Positions 22,243 to 31,890 of a stretch of DNA of 64,000 nt are shown piece by piece. The notes beneath the pieces were generated by a model. That model ran no database searches. It was not told the DNA's origin and saw nothing but the letters and a program-made list of their open reading frames with translations. The translations under genes were made by a program, and so were the position numbers. Position 1 is the stretch's first letter; every line of letters begins with the position of its first letter. The stretch is from Rhynchopus sp. YZ270_cl-10 (taxonomy: Eukaryota; Euglenozoa; Diplonemea; Diplonemida; Diplonemidae), in assembly GCA_964035575.1 (NCBI GenBank), contig OZ037875.1, positions 372,001 through 436,000 of the forward strand. The letters run 5' to 3'.

Positions 22243-23084
22243 CAGGGCACTAGCTAGACTTTTTTTTTCCCGTTTTTTTGCGGTTTTGCGGTTTCAAAAA
22301 AATTTTCGCGCGGCGACAAACTAGAAGGGAAAACACACGAATGAGGGACGGGGAGATTTTGGGAAGGGGTTATTTACAGGGCATTTTTTACGGGGCTAAA
22401 CCCGACTGACCCCTGGTGTAATCTCCTGCCAACTTCATTGCATGTATCAGAATGCTTCTGTGCGTGAGCATGAGTTGCCGCATGGTCTGCAAGCTTCCGA
22501 CGTTCGCACATACTCCCCCCAGTCTCCTGTTTGCTGTCAACCATTCTATCACATACTCCTCCATGTTCGCGGTGGCACGCCGGCTCACTAAGCTCTGACT
22601 TAATCTCTCTGATCGTGGACCACCCCTCTACCTGAATCGATTGCATTTTCGGTTGCAAAATGCAACTGTCCAAATTGCAAGGGGATTCCCGAAGACATTG
22701 TAAAATAATAAATGGCGCCGCAGGCAAAAAAAAATTAGGGTACGGTGTAAAGATGCCGGTTTTACTCAACAAACCCTTTTTTTGCGAAGCAAAAAAGGAA
22801 AATGGCGCCGCAGGCAAAAAAAATATGGGTTAACTCCGCGAGCGAAGCGAGCGGAAATTTTTTTGGGGTGTACTTCCGTGAGCGCAGCGAGCAGAAAAAA
22901 ATTAAGGTGCTATCATGCCAGTCATCTGGGGGTCGGGCGAGGGGGTCCGACAGTGCACAAAACCCCACACATTTTTTTTTCTTCTGCCCCGAGATTTTCC
23001 GTTTTTTTTTTTTTTTTCCGCCAAACCGCAAAACCGGGTTTTTGCGGTTTTGAAACCGCAAAAAAGCACCTAGCTAGTGCCCTG
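22243..23084. mobile_element. hAT-type non-autonomous DNA transposon, 842 bp
   Basis: The ends are perfect 15-bp inverted repeats CAGGGCACTAGCTAG / CTAGCTAGTGCCCTG. They are flanked by the perfect 8-bp duplication CCTGAGAA (22235-22242 and 23085-23092). An 8-bp duplication and CAGGG termini are typical of hAT elements. The interior has subterminal GCGGTTT repeats, two copies of AATGGCGCCGCAGGCAAAAA (about 22712 and 22801) and GCGAGCGAAGCGAGCG palindromes. There is no full transposase; a short minus-strand ORF (22388-22588) is unassigned. Intact ends and target duplication suggest a fairly young insertion. Confidence 0.88.
22388..22588 (-). CDS. Short unassigned ORF inside the hAT-type element
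   Basis: The reading frame gives a normal-looking 66-residue peptide containing EEYVIEWLTANRR. The frame stays open upstream of the first methionine for about 15 codons. It may be a remnant of a transposase or a captured exon. I recognise no domain. Confidence 0.2.
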   Translation of the reverse strand: MSRRATANMEEYVIEWLTANRRLGGVCANVGSLQTMRQLMLTHRSILIHAMKLAGDYTRGQSGLAP

Positions 23085-23237
23085 CCTGAGAACCCTGCTG
23101 AATCAACACAGTCTATTCGATGAATCTAGCGATCATCTAAGGCATCCTAATATTGTACAGTATATCAGTTTCAAGGTTGGGTAAGGTTGTTTCGGATGAG
23201 AAAAAGCCTTGTCCTGTCAGATAAACGTCATGGTATT

Positions 23238-23286
23238 TGAAAACTTGGTTGTATTAGTGTAGCCACCCTAGAGTGTGCTCCACTAT
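23238..23286 (+). repeat. Family B copy
   Basis: GAAAACTTGGTTGTATTAGTG, TAGCCACCCTAGAG, GTGCTCCACTA. Confidence 0.75.
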
Positions 23287-23393
23287 ACCAAACACTTTTA
23301 CGTCACCGCAGACGAGCCGCGAGGATGTTATTTGTTCATACTGTACTCTCAATGATATTATGTTCAGCGTCCAAAAAAAAGAGAAAAGCTTAT

Positions 23394-23433
23394 GAGACGA
23401 ACCTAAGCGAGGACTCTCGTGCTTAGTCACCTT
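23394..23433 (+). repeat. Family A hairpin with a longer loop
   Basis: GAGACGAACCTAAGCGAG, loop, CTCGTGCTTAGTCACCTT. An extra CGAG/CTCG pairing may extend the stem. Confidence 0.7.
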
Positions 23434-23715
23434 GATCACAAAAAAAAAAGGTCGCCAAAATACTACCCCAAAAATACCCCAAATTCGCGCGTAGTTTGGC
23501 GCCAATTTTTTTTGTATTTTGTAGTTTTTGAGACTGCGGAATATCACACCCACGAACCCCAAAAAAAAAAACAAATGCGGAACAGTTGGGGTATGGGGAA
23601 ATGGGGAGTGTGTATGGAAAGAACTGTCTTTTTTTTTGGCCGGGCGTTAGTTTTTGCACCAGTCGGGCTAGCCAAATAGCCTTGAGTAATAATAGAGGGA
23701 AACAAAAGAAAGCTT

Positions 23716-23752
23716 TGGGAGATGCATCGTGCCTCTCGTGCACGCGCATCTT
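23716..23752 (+). repeat. Family F copy
   Basis: GGGAGATGCATCGTGCCTCTC then GTGCACGCGCATCTTT. The GTGC/GCAC and GATGC/GCATC pairs are retained. Confidence 0.6.
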
Positions 23753-23940
23753 TAACAAAAAGAAAACCCCCATGGATGAGGCGTCTGGCTGACAACGAGA
23801 TCCTGACGGGGCAAGGTGGATGGCGTAAGCACCCTCTAGATAGGGCGTAAACCACCGAAACAACACTTGTTAGAGAGATTGAGGAGGTGACACTCTGTCC
23901 AGGATTTGTCAATTTTTGAGTTTTTTTTTTTTTTTTTTTT

Positions 23941-23989
23941 GAAAACTTGGTTGTATTAGTGAAGACACCCGAGGATGAAGCCTCACTAT
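23941..23989 (+). repeat. Family B copy
   Basis: GAAAACTTGGTTGTATTAGTG, then AAGACACCCGAGG, then CCTCACTAT. Confidence 0.75.
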
Positions 23990-24387
23990 TTTTACCAGAG
24001 TTTTTTTTTCTTCAGGAAAACCCTGGGAAACATAAAAGAGTTGGTACAGAAGTTAAAATTTGACAAAAAATCTCAGGACAAAGTTTAATAAGAGGGAGTT
24101 AGTGGTGATTGCTAAAAAAAAAAAAAAATCAGTTACATTTTGTTCTGCTCGTGTGGTGTGCTCTTTTCATTTTATGTTTTGTGTGTACACACTCAAAACA
24201 AAAAGGGGAGGTTTGACAAGATCCGGCGACATTTAGTTACAAGGTTTTTTACGAATTTTTTTTTGTCGTACTACATTGTGTCCCAAAAATCGGGACCAAA
24301 CACCCTTGCAGGGGGTAAAGCGTTCTTGATTAGTGGGTGTCACAAAGTACGTTCTAAAATAACAAATACGTTTTCAAACAAACAAAG

Positions 24388-24453
24388 GTGAAGTTATTAA
24401 TGCAGGCACTTCCGACTGACCCACATAGACAAGCCATCCGGATGAAAGCACAA
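24388..24453 (+). repeat. Family D copy
   Basis: GTGAAGTTATTAATGCAGGC, then TCCGACTGACCCACA, ending GGATGAAAGCACAA. Confidence 0.7.
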
Positions 24454-24756
24454 CAGCACCCTCCGGAATTTATATACTCCAGCCCGGGTTTAACTTGCAC
24501 TTGAATAAGGACAGGGACCCTTTACCTCCCTGGGGATTATCGGATTGCCCCGCATACCCCTCCGGCCAACGGGAGGTAATACAGATGGCACATTTCATCC
24601 CCCCCGTGAGTGTGGCAAGGCATAGGTGACTCCTTTTGGTTTGACACCCAAAAAACATGCAAGACTATTACGGCACCTTGACAACGCCGCAAATATACAG
24701 TTTGTTGGTCAGAGGAGAACCCTGGGTTGTTTGGTTTGACAAAAGAGCAAATAAAA

Positions 24757-24815
24757 GTGAAGTTATTGATGCAGGCACCTCCCGCTGACCCACGATGCCA
24801 GCTGGATGAAAGCAT
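24757..24815 (+). repeat. Family D copy
   Basis: GTGAAGTTATTGATGCAGGC, CCGCTGACCCACGATGCC, then GGATGAAAGCA. Confidence 0.7.
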
Positions 24816-24840
24816 AAATATAAAAAAAAAAAAAGAACGG

Positions 24841-24880
24841 ATAGTGCGAACCTAAGCCTCCCTGTGCTTAGTTCTCATTT
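24841..24880 (+). repeat. Family A hairpin copy
   Basis: The left arm GATG is diverged; CCTAAGCC, loop and GCTTAG are intact. It sits 25 bases after a family D copy. Confidence 0.65.
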
Positions 24881-25617
24881 GAAGAATTGTCAGCACATTT
24901 GACAGTTTTTGTGCTGCGACAGATATATTTTCGCAGAAGGAAAAAAATTATTGTGGGTCTTGTGAAGACAGAATCAAGGAAGTTCTCGCGTATCGTGCCA
25001 CAAAGACGTCCAATAACAAGAACAAAACAATACGACACACTTTCCCCCAACATGGGGTGGGGCACTGCTGTATATGGGGATTGGGATGGGGTTGGAACAA
25101 AACAAAACAAAACGGAAATTTGGTAATTTTAGCCTTGCTCACCCAAAATATGTGGGCTTTTCTTGACAAATAAGCAAAAGCAAAGCACAATCGACCAAAT
25201 ACATGAAATGACACTTTGGGGATAAACGAGAACATAACTTTTTCCTATACAGGTATTTTTTCCCTTTTTTATTTTGGGGTGAGAGACTCACTGACCACCA
25301 CGACACCCTTATGCCCATATAAGGACACATGGTATGGAACCGAGCGCACAGCGGCATAACGTGGTCTCTACCTCACCCTGACAAACACCTATCATGACCA
25401 CGTGGCACAATGGAAGAGCGCCTTGCGTATCATATTGCAAGCACGCTATCACTCCAGCCCCTTTTTAAGCAAATGGACAACGGACCGACCAAGTAGGTCC
25501 TGCGATACAGCGCCCTTTTTGTCGTATCGACAATCGCCGTTCCCACTGTGGTAGGAAACTGCAATATTGGGCGTCCTCCTATTAAAATGAAGTAGATAAC
25601 GTGGCTTTGTGTGTGAC

Positions 25618-25690
25618 CGTTGTAAGCCGACGGTGAAACCACAAAATAAAAATGACAATTCATTTTACTTCATTGTCGTGGTTGTGAGGT
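25618..25690 (+). repeat. Family I copy
   Basis: CGTTGTAAG, ACGGTGAAAC, then CATTTTACTTCATTG. The same blocks occur in order at 47711-47768. AAAAATGA and TCATTTT-type halves are self-complementary. Confidence 0.65.
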
Positions 25691-25751
25691 TGCCAAAAAA
25701 CAAAAAAAGTAGTAGCGGTATCCACGAAACGAGAGATAGGCGAGGAAAGGC

Positions 25752-25808
25752 AGCGTGGAGTTCACACGAGAAAAAAGCGAGGTGTCTACACGTCATCAAT
25801 TTATCAAA
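25752..25808. repeat. Family J copy, opposite orientation to 34766
   Basis: CGTGGAGTTCACACGAG, AAAAAGCGAGGTGTC, then TACACGTCATCAATTTATC. The reverse complement matches 34766-34816 with a few differences. Confidence 0.7.
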
Positions 25809-26233
25809 AAAAAAACAAAGCTTTCAATGGGTCAGGTGCGAATGACACAACCTGTGGTAAAAAGCATTGCTGGCTGAGAAAAAAATATGGGGCGAAAATG
25901 GGGCATGAGAATGAGAATAGTTTAAGAAAAAAATAGGAAGGAGACGAAGAAGAAGAAGAAGAAAAAATGTGTGAGAGGGGAAGAAAACAAAAAAACACCT
26001 TCCGCCTTCTCAACACCCTTTTGCGCATGGTACAAAAAAAAAATAAGGCAAAATTGAACTATCACTCATCTTGCGAATAAAACAACACTTCAGTCACAAT
26101 CATAAAAAAAAATAGAACTAAAAAACACATTCTTGCGTTGTTCACACAAAAAGAAACGTGGTAATATTATTTTGTTTTTTGTTGCAAAACACAGACAATC
26201 ACACTTACACACATTTTGCGCGCTTTTTTTATA

Positions 26234-27564
26234 CATAGCGCTCCAATTAGACTCTAACTAGATAATTAGAGTCGGCAGTTCGAGTATAATTAGAGTCTTT
26301 AAAACTCTAACTGAACTCTAATACTCTAACTGGACTCTAATTAGAGTCTAATTAGAGTCCTATAAGAGGGTCAATAAAGAGGGGCACATCAATCAATGCT
26401 ATAGCCATCAACCCAGGGGGCATAGCTAGTGCAAGAAATTCGACTTTGTAATCCAGAAAGTCTGTTCTCTGCTTGCAGAGAACCAGACACAAGAAAATAT
26501 TGTTTGTTCCCCCAGAAAACCAGTGCACAATTCACACTCCTTGTGGGTGGTCTTGTTGCCTTTTTAGCACAGGAATTTTGGCCCAGGGGCATGCACTTGA
26601 AGCATGGCTATTTAGTGTGTATGGGGCAGTGTTGTTTTGTTATGAATTCTCTTTGGTATTGTCGATCGCGGGTAGTTGTTCAACGCGAGGCTTGGATCTC
26701 TCCTGGGTTCATAAGTAGTATTTCTTCGGCTGAAATGAACGTATGCTCGCTATAGATTTCCCGTCAACACAGCCGTTGATACTGGGATTACCCCTTCGAC
26801 CCCTTAGTGGTAGTTAAATTCGATTGATATTTACATTCCTACAGATGAAAGAACAAGACAACACTTCTGTACCCGCGCATCAACATTTGTAGAAAATTTT
26901 GCACCCCAAACACCTTCAATAATGCCCGCCAAAAGGCGCCCCTTGTTGCTGGGAGTTTCTCATGTTTGATACCTGCACAGCAGGCATTCCTCTGAGTCCA
27001 ACGCTGCTTGGCCTGTCTGCGGCGTTGCACCGAAGTTGCACATAGAGTTTTTGCATCGCATTCCCTAATGTATGGGTCACTCACACTTGAGGGCATGTGC
27101 CACTGCGCGGGTCTGAGTACCTGGGTACCCATAGCTGAGAATAAGCCGAGTCCCGGTACTGGGTACTAGGTACAGTAGGACTGGCCCCCACCCTCCCGCG
27201 ACCGGGTCCCCGACCCGCTTTCAGGCGGACCACAGCGCCTTCACATATCGTGTCCCAGTCCGGCTGAGAACTCGGTCCCCAAGTCTTATTTTCAGCTATG
27301 TGGGTACCTGGGCACCTGGGTCCTACAGAGGAACCTTAGGGGAACCGGTTCCTTACGGCGTTTGCACCTACAAGAAGCCTGTTGTTTTACTCTAATTAGA
27401 CTATAATTAGAGTGTAGTTAGAGTCTAATTATGCTCTAACTGCACTCTAATTATAGTCTAATTGAAGAAAAGCGACTCTAATTATACTCTAACTGGACTC
27501 TAACTGACTTGGCCCAAAATCCCAGACTCTAATTATACCCTAATACTCTAATTAGAGCGCTATG
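26234..27564. mobile_element. Inverted-repeat element with CTCTAATTAGAG arrays, about 1.33 kb
   Basis: The outer ends are CATAGCGCTCCAATTAGA and its near-perfect reverse complement, each bordered by TA. About 110 bases on the left and 170 on the right consist of repeated CTCTAAT/CTCTAAC motifs in both orientations. The middle contains GGTACC-rich stretches. No transposase gene is seen, so it looks like a non-autonomous DNA transposon or foldback element, possibly with a TA target duplication. Family assignment is uncertain. Confidence 0.7.
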
Positions 27565-27693
27565 TATATTTTTTATATTTTTTTCTCGCCGAAACAATTC
27601 ACCCCCCTTCAAAACGTAGATTATTGTACCCAACAGGGTTGGAACAGATAGCACACACTCCCCCCCTCATACGAGATGATACAAAAAAAGAAA

Positions 27694-28086
27694 TTAACTC
27701 TGGTCTCTATTGCCGGCCATTTGTCCCATTTGCAGCATTCGTGAGACAACTAACATGGTGGCGAGCTGTGCGTGGAAGGACACACCCGATGCAGCGACAG
27801 GAGGGAGGTAGTCGGGGGCCGAGGCATCGGATGTGTCAGAGGGTTCAAGAAGGTAGGGGACGAGGAGGAATTTGTACACAGCAACGACGATGAGGGCTGT
27901 GTAGGTGAAAATGATCTTGCTGCGGTACGCCTCGGTGACCCCAGCACTGCGCAGCACCGCGTCGCACCTTGTTGCGTAGCGTGTCAGAACAGAGCACCGT
28001 TCTGCCGACGACGCGCCACTCCGCCTCTCCAGGTACAAAGGCACCTCTGGTGTCGCCGGGACCACTGCGTCCTGCACCGCTGCCAT
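27694..28086 (-). CDS. Small membrane protein, paralogue of the gene at 29149
   Basis: 130 residues from the ATG at 28086; an in-frame methionine ten codons upstream is less likely. One hydrophobic segment (about 59-77, KIIFTYTALIVVAVYKFLLV) is followed by a short loop with PPVAASG and a second weakly hydrophobic stretch near the C-terminus. It aligns with the downstream neighbour over RYATRCDAVLRSAG...YRSKI, the membrane segment ending YKF, and PPVAASG. I do not recognise the family. Lacking the DNAJB-like N-terminal exon of its paralogue, it may be a truncated duplicate or a separate gene. Confidence 0.6.
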   Translation of the reverse strand: MAAVQDAVVPATPEVPLYLERRSGASSAERCSVLTRYATRCDAVLRSAGVTEAYRSKIIFTYTALIVVAVYKFLLVPYLLEPSDTSDASAPDYLPPVAASGVSFHAQLATMLVVSRMLQMGQMAGNRDQS

Positions 28087-28200
28087 TTTATGTGTATGCT
28101 TTTTTTTCCTGAGCATTTTTGTTTTGAAAGAAAGAAAAAAAAGGAATCGTTATCGATGCAGCTCCGACTGACCTGCACCGAAACCTTCAAATCAAACACG

Positions 28201-28290
28201 AAAAGCCCTCTCGTGAACAGTGTACCTTGGTTGGACATGACCCGGTGGCAACCATGCAGTCCTACAATCCATTTCGTGGTTTCCATCTGA
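28201..28290 (+). repeat. Family E copy
   Basis: AAAGCCCTCTCGTGAACAGTG, ACCTTGG, then TCCTACAATCCATTTCG and CATCTGA. Shared in the same order with 37133-37231 and 42403-42476. Confidence 0.75.
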
Positions 28291-28593
28291 GTAATAAAAA
28301 CTATCAAAGGGGAGGTGGGGGGGAGTAGCTTTTTTGGATATCACGCGATTCCTTCAAAAAAAAAACACACCCAAAAATATAAGACATCCCCCCCACCCCC
28401 ACGACACCCTGATTTTGTTCAGGGTTGTGCCAAAACAAAGCTTTGCATGTTTTGTATGGGCGAGCCTTATGGGCTCACATAAAACGAATACACAACGCCT
28501 GCGAAGATAGTGCCTTGCAGTGTACCGCTCTCAGCGGAGCTCACCACTGCGTTCTAACACACACGAGCAGACAATAGAAAGAGAGCAGTTGGG

Positions 28594-28634
28594 CAGATGA
28601 AATCCAAGCCTTATGTGTTTTTTTAGTCACTCTA
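28594..28634 (+). repeat. Diverged family A copy
   Basis: CAGATGAAATCCAAGCC with a lengthened T-rich loop and TTAGTCACTCT. Confidence 0.5.
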
Positions 28635-28690
28635 AGCTTCCAAATTGGAAAGAAAAAGAAGAAAAAGGTTGTCATTTTTTTTTTTTTTTG

Positions 28691-28752
28691 GATAAATTTG
28701 TTGAAGTAGCGTCGTTGCCTCGGGTTGTGTCGCCACAGTTGTGCAAATCTCT
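28691..28752 (+). repeat. Family B-related copy (B2)
   Basis: GATAAATTTGTTGAAGTAGCG, GTTGCCTCGGGTTGTGTCGCC, ACAGTTGTGCAAATCTAC. A close match lies at 34612-34673. Confidence 0.75.
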
Positions 28753-29148
28753 ACTTCCTCCCCCCTCCCAGGCTCCCACCCCCCAACCGCAGAGAAGACA
28801 TCCTCTACTCCAGGTCACACCGTTTTCCGAAAGGCTAGGGTTTTGCGTTAGAGTGCCCCCCCCTCCCGCACCTCTGTTGCAGAAGCAGGCATAATCACGC
28901 AAAGCTACGAAAGACTTTTTGAAGTCTACTCAACAATGCGCAAAATGTGTGGAATTGAGAAAGAAAAAATGCTGAAACTTGATTATACTTTTTTTTGCGT
29001 TATGATTTTTGGGTTAGCAAAACAAAAACACCCTTTTTTTCTCTAGACTTACACTCCCCTGAGATCAGTGATCAAAGAGCCTAATGACGGTTGATATATT
29101 CCGGCTTCACCTGTGAAGAGGCTTTCTAAGCCTACCCCATTCGGGGGA

Positions 29149-30088
29149 CTACACCGGTCTCAACCTTCCTATGACCTCAAACACCTTCGTTACAACGAAC
29201 ACTGACACAAGCGGGGCGTAAAAGGAGAACCCTGGGCTGACATAAGAAATATCCCCTGGCAGTATTGTGAAGAAACTCCAGCCGCTTGCGGCAACAGGCG
29301 GAGGGGGGGTGGGCCAGACACGCCTTGGGGCCTGCGGGAAGAAAAGGGGCGCAAAGACGAACTTATAGGACGCGACAATCAGGATCATGCAGTACACCGC
29401 GACGATCTGCGTTCGGTATTCGTCCACAATGCCCATGCCGCGAAGGCAGCTGTCACAACGACGCACAAACCAAACGAAAGGATTCATCACCGGAGTAGCT
29501 GCCTGAGCTACCGGTGGTGTCGGTGTCGGTGGCGCAGCCTGTGTCGGTGCAGCCTGCGTCTGATGTGTCTCCGAAATACGCGGTGCACGTCCACTCTCAA
29601 TCGCATCCTCAACATCCCTAAGAAGCCGTACCGCCACAACCGCACTACCCGGGGAGAGACTGAAAAAAAAGGGGGGGTATATTCAAGGGAGGGTAATAGG
29701 GGATCCGGGGGGAAAGATTGAATGGGTTTTTATGAAGCTTTTTTATATCTTTGTTTGTGCTCTTGTTTTTGATCCGGGGGCATAGCTTCCGACTGACCCA
29801 CATACGATGCCAGCTAGATGAAAGCACAAAGTACCCAAATAAAAGGTGAAATAGGATATGACAAACTTCGCGTACGCAGAGCACCCGTCGTTGCAGTGTA
29901 GAGGGGGTGTTGAAAAATTAAAAAAAAAAAAAATCTGTGAAAAAAAGGGAGCCATACCGTATAGCCTTTTGACAGAAGCGGCGCGCCTTCTCGAACTGAA
30001 GCTTCCTAATGCACTCTTCCGCTATGGCCACACAACGTTCTGCCTCTGACGCATTGGCAGCTGCGAGCACACCCGCAGGGTGCGCCAT
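29149..30088 (-). CDS. Membrane protein with DNAJB12/14-like N-terminus, two exons
   Basis: Exons 30088-29958 and 29659-29149 (donor GTATGG, acceptor TTCAG, phase 2) give 213 residues. The first 50 residues, with SEAERCVAIAEECIRK and EKARRFCQKAIRLSP, resemble the N-terminal helical segment of the ER J-proteins DNAJB12/DNAJB14, which lies ahead of their J domain. No J domain or HPD motif follows. Instead there is a Pro/Ala/Gln linker (about 80-100), RRCDSCLRGMG, one membrane segment (about 129-147, YCMILIVASYKFVFAPLFF) and a C-terminal hydrophobic stretch. It shares the membrane portion with the gene at 27694. The 298-bp intron carries a family D repeat. The first exon is short and is supported by phase, donor and similarity. 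Confidence 0.62.
29781..29828 (+). repeat. Family D copy inside an intron
   Basis: CATAGCTTCCGACTGACCCA, then CATACGATGCCAGC, then GATGAAAGCACAA. It lies within the intron 29957-29660. Confidence 0.7.
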
Positions 30089-30616
30089 GGCTGTGCAAAC
30101 GACTTTCTACTGTTTTTTTATTGGAGCTTTTTTGGGCTTTCCCCCCGCGCTGTACACCACCGTAGACCAGCTGTATTGTGTATATTAGCTTGTCACTGTG
30201 GCTAAAAAATTTTGCGGGGTGCACTACACCCCTTTATAAAATGAAGAGGGGGGTGAGAAAAGTGAAATCAGGTAGGAGGGGGGGAGTAAGGTAATCGCTA
30301 CACAACGATTCGACGCCTGCTTAAGGGGGGGTTGCGTTGATTGGGTGAGAGAGAGTGATCAAAAATTGAAGAGAAAAAAAAAATCCGTTTTTATTTATTT
30401 ATACGTTTTCTATTCCACAAAGGAAATAAGAAGGCACAGTTGAGGCAATTCATTCCCCAATATGCTGCTTTTAAAAAAAAACTAAATACCCCCCCCACGA
30501 GGCAAGCACTGCATCACCATATTTTGACCCCTTTTTTTTGCTGTGTATCACATCCAGTTGGGTCTCAGCAAAAAAAAAGTTTTTCTTTGTTGTTTGTTGC
30601 TTTTTTTTTTTTTTGT

Positions 30617-30651
30617 CAGATGAACCTAAGCGACACCGCGCTTAGTCACCT
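30617..30651 (+). repeat. Family A hairpin with extended stem
   Basis: CAGATGAACCTAAGCG, loop ACACCG, CGCTTAGTCACCT. The CTAAGCG/CGCTTAG pairing is seven bases. Confidence 0.75.
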
Positions 30652-30809
30652 GGATCAGATAACGTTACACTACGTCATATGTAGACACCCACACACACTC
30701 CTTTCTTTCAAGGTTTATAAACCAATTTCATATTATTTCCATTCAAAGAGGAAGCACACAATACCGTTCAAACGATGCATCCCATATGCACGTACATAAA
30801 AATATATAA

Positions 30810-31411
30810 GGGTCGATTTCAAAAACCCCCCCCCCCCCCCAAAAAGTTCTTTTTTGTCTTTTTCATGATATAGGCAGTTTTTTTGCAGTCTGAGGTCCGG
30901 AACCGCCCCAAAAACGATTTTCTGGGAGGTTTTGGGTGGTTTTGGGGCGAAATGGACCTTTTTTGACCATTTTTATGGTATTTTTAGGCTGTTTTTGGCC
31001 CTTCTTCTTACACAGCCTATTGGGGGTCAAAATAGCTATTTTTGACCAAAAAACACAATTTATTTGACGCCAGGAGGCCTCCGTTGGCCCAAATATATCC
31101 CAAAAATGGGCTGTGAGCCCAATCCGACCTGTTTTGGGCACATTTGGCACTTTTCTTGGTGCTTATTTGATGTTTTTTGGTCAAAAATAGCTATTTTGAC
31201 CCCCAATAGGCTGTGTAAGAAGAAGGGCCAAAAACAGCCTAAAAATACCATAAAAATGGTCAAAAAAGGTCCATTTCGCCCCAAAACCACCCAAAACCTC
31301 CCAGAAAATCGTTTTTGGGGCGGTTCCGGACCTCAGACTGCAAAAAAACTGCCTATATCATGAAAAAGACAAAAAAGAACTTTTGGGGGGGGGGGTTTTT
31401 GAAATCGACCC
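30810..31411. mobile_element. 602-bp foldback element with arms of about 240 bp
   Basis: The left arm (30810-31054) and right arm (31172-31411) are near-perfect reverse complements. They differ mainly in the length of the C/G run (15 against 11). A loop of about 117 bases separates them. The ends are GGGTCGATTTC / GAAATCGACCC, flanked on both sides by ATAA, a possible 4-bp target duplication. The arms are built of repeated CCAAAA/GGTCAAA-like words and encode nothing convincing. The near identity implies recent formation or ongoing gene conversion. Confidence 0.88.
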
Positions 31412-31423
31412 ATAAAAAAAAAA

Positions 31424-31474
31424 TGTTGAAACGTGAAACGTGCTAAAACGCAGCTCGATCGAGCTCATGCAAAT
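31424..31474 (+). repeat. Family H copy
   Basis: GTTGAAACGTGAAACGTGC, AAAACGCAGCTCGATCGAGC, TCATGCAAATG. It starts 12 bases after the foldback element. Confidence 0.6.
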
Positions 31475-31671
31475 GTCACTTTAAAAACAGACTCCAATGA
31501 TAACCACACATCCCAAACCCACATTTTTATCCCCCTTTTTTTTGATCTCGAATCTTGCATAATTTCTTTCCGCTGTGCGCGACCAAGGCGTGCCCAAAGA
31601 TCGTCCACCCCCAAAGGGGGGGCCTACAGCAACGACTCACCCTTTCGCCTCTACCTATTCCTTTCTTTCTC

Positions 31672-31721
31672 GTGAAAACTTGGTTGTATTAGTGCAGCCA
31701 CCCGAGAGTGTGCTCCACTAT
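31672..31721 (+). repeat. Family B copy
   Basis: GTGAAAACTTGGTTGTATT, AGTGCAGCCACCCGAGAG, GTGCTCCACTA. Confidence 0.75.
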
Positions 31722-31890
31722 TATTGACAATCTCTTCGTACAACCTGTATAAAAGAGACGCAATGTGCTGCCGAAAGCCTCTTCAGGCAAACCAAACAAA
31801 AGATGATCTGAGAGAATCAATCTCTTTGTTATTTCAATGCTTTACCGAGGCTTACGCCTCAAGGTTTCCCCCAAACCCTCACTCTGTTTT

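Larger units (their letters stand above)
18122..27693. other. Gene desert of about 9.6 kb
   Basis: No gene is supported. The ORFs are short, lysine/phenylalanine-rich and driven by A and T runs of 10-20 bases. Content: family A, B, C, D, F, G, H, I, J and K repeats, a (CT)n run near 21166-21190, a (GAA)n run near 25950, an hAT-type element and a second inverted-repeat element. Confidence 0.7.
28087..29148. other. Intergenic stretch with dispersed repeats
   Basis: Contains a family D fragment near 28151, a family E copy, a family A copy and a family B-related copy, plus C and A runs. No gene seen. Confidence 0.6.
30089..31890. other. Intergenic region holding a foldback element
   Basis: No gene seen. 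It contains T runs, a family A copy, the 602-bp foldback element, a family H copy and a family B copy. Confidence 0.65.

Noticed and set aside
30863-31363. Two ORFs on opposite strands encoding the same peptide
   Set aside because: A direct result of the two arms of the foldback element being reverse complements.
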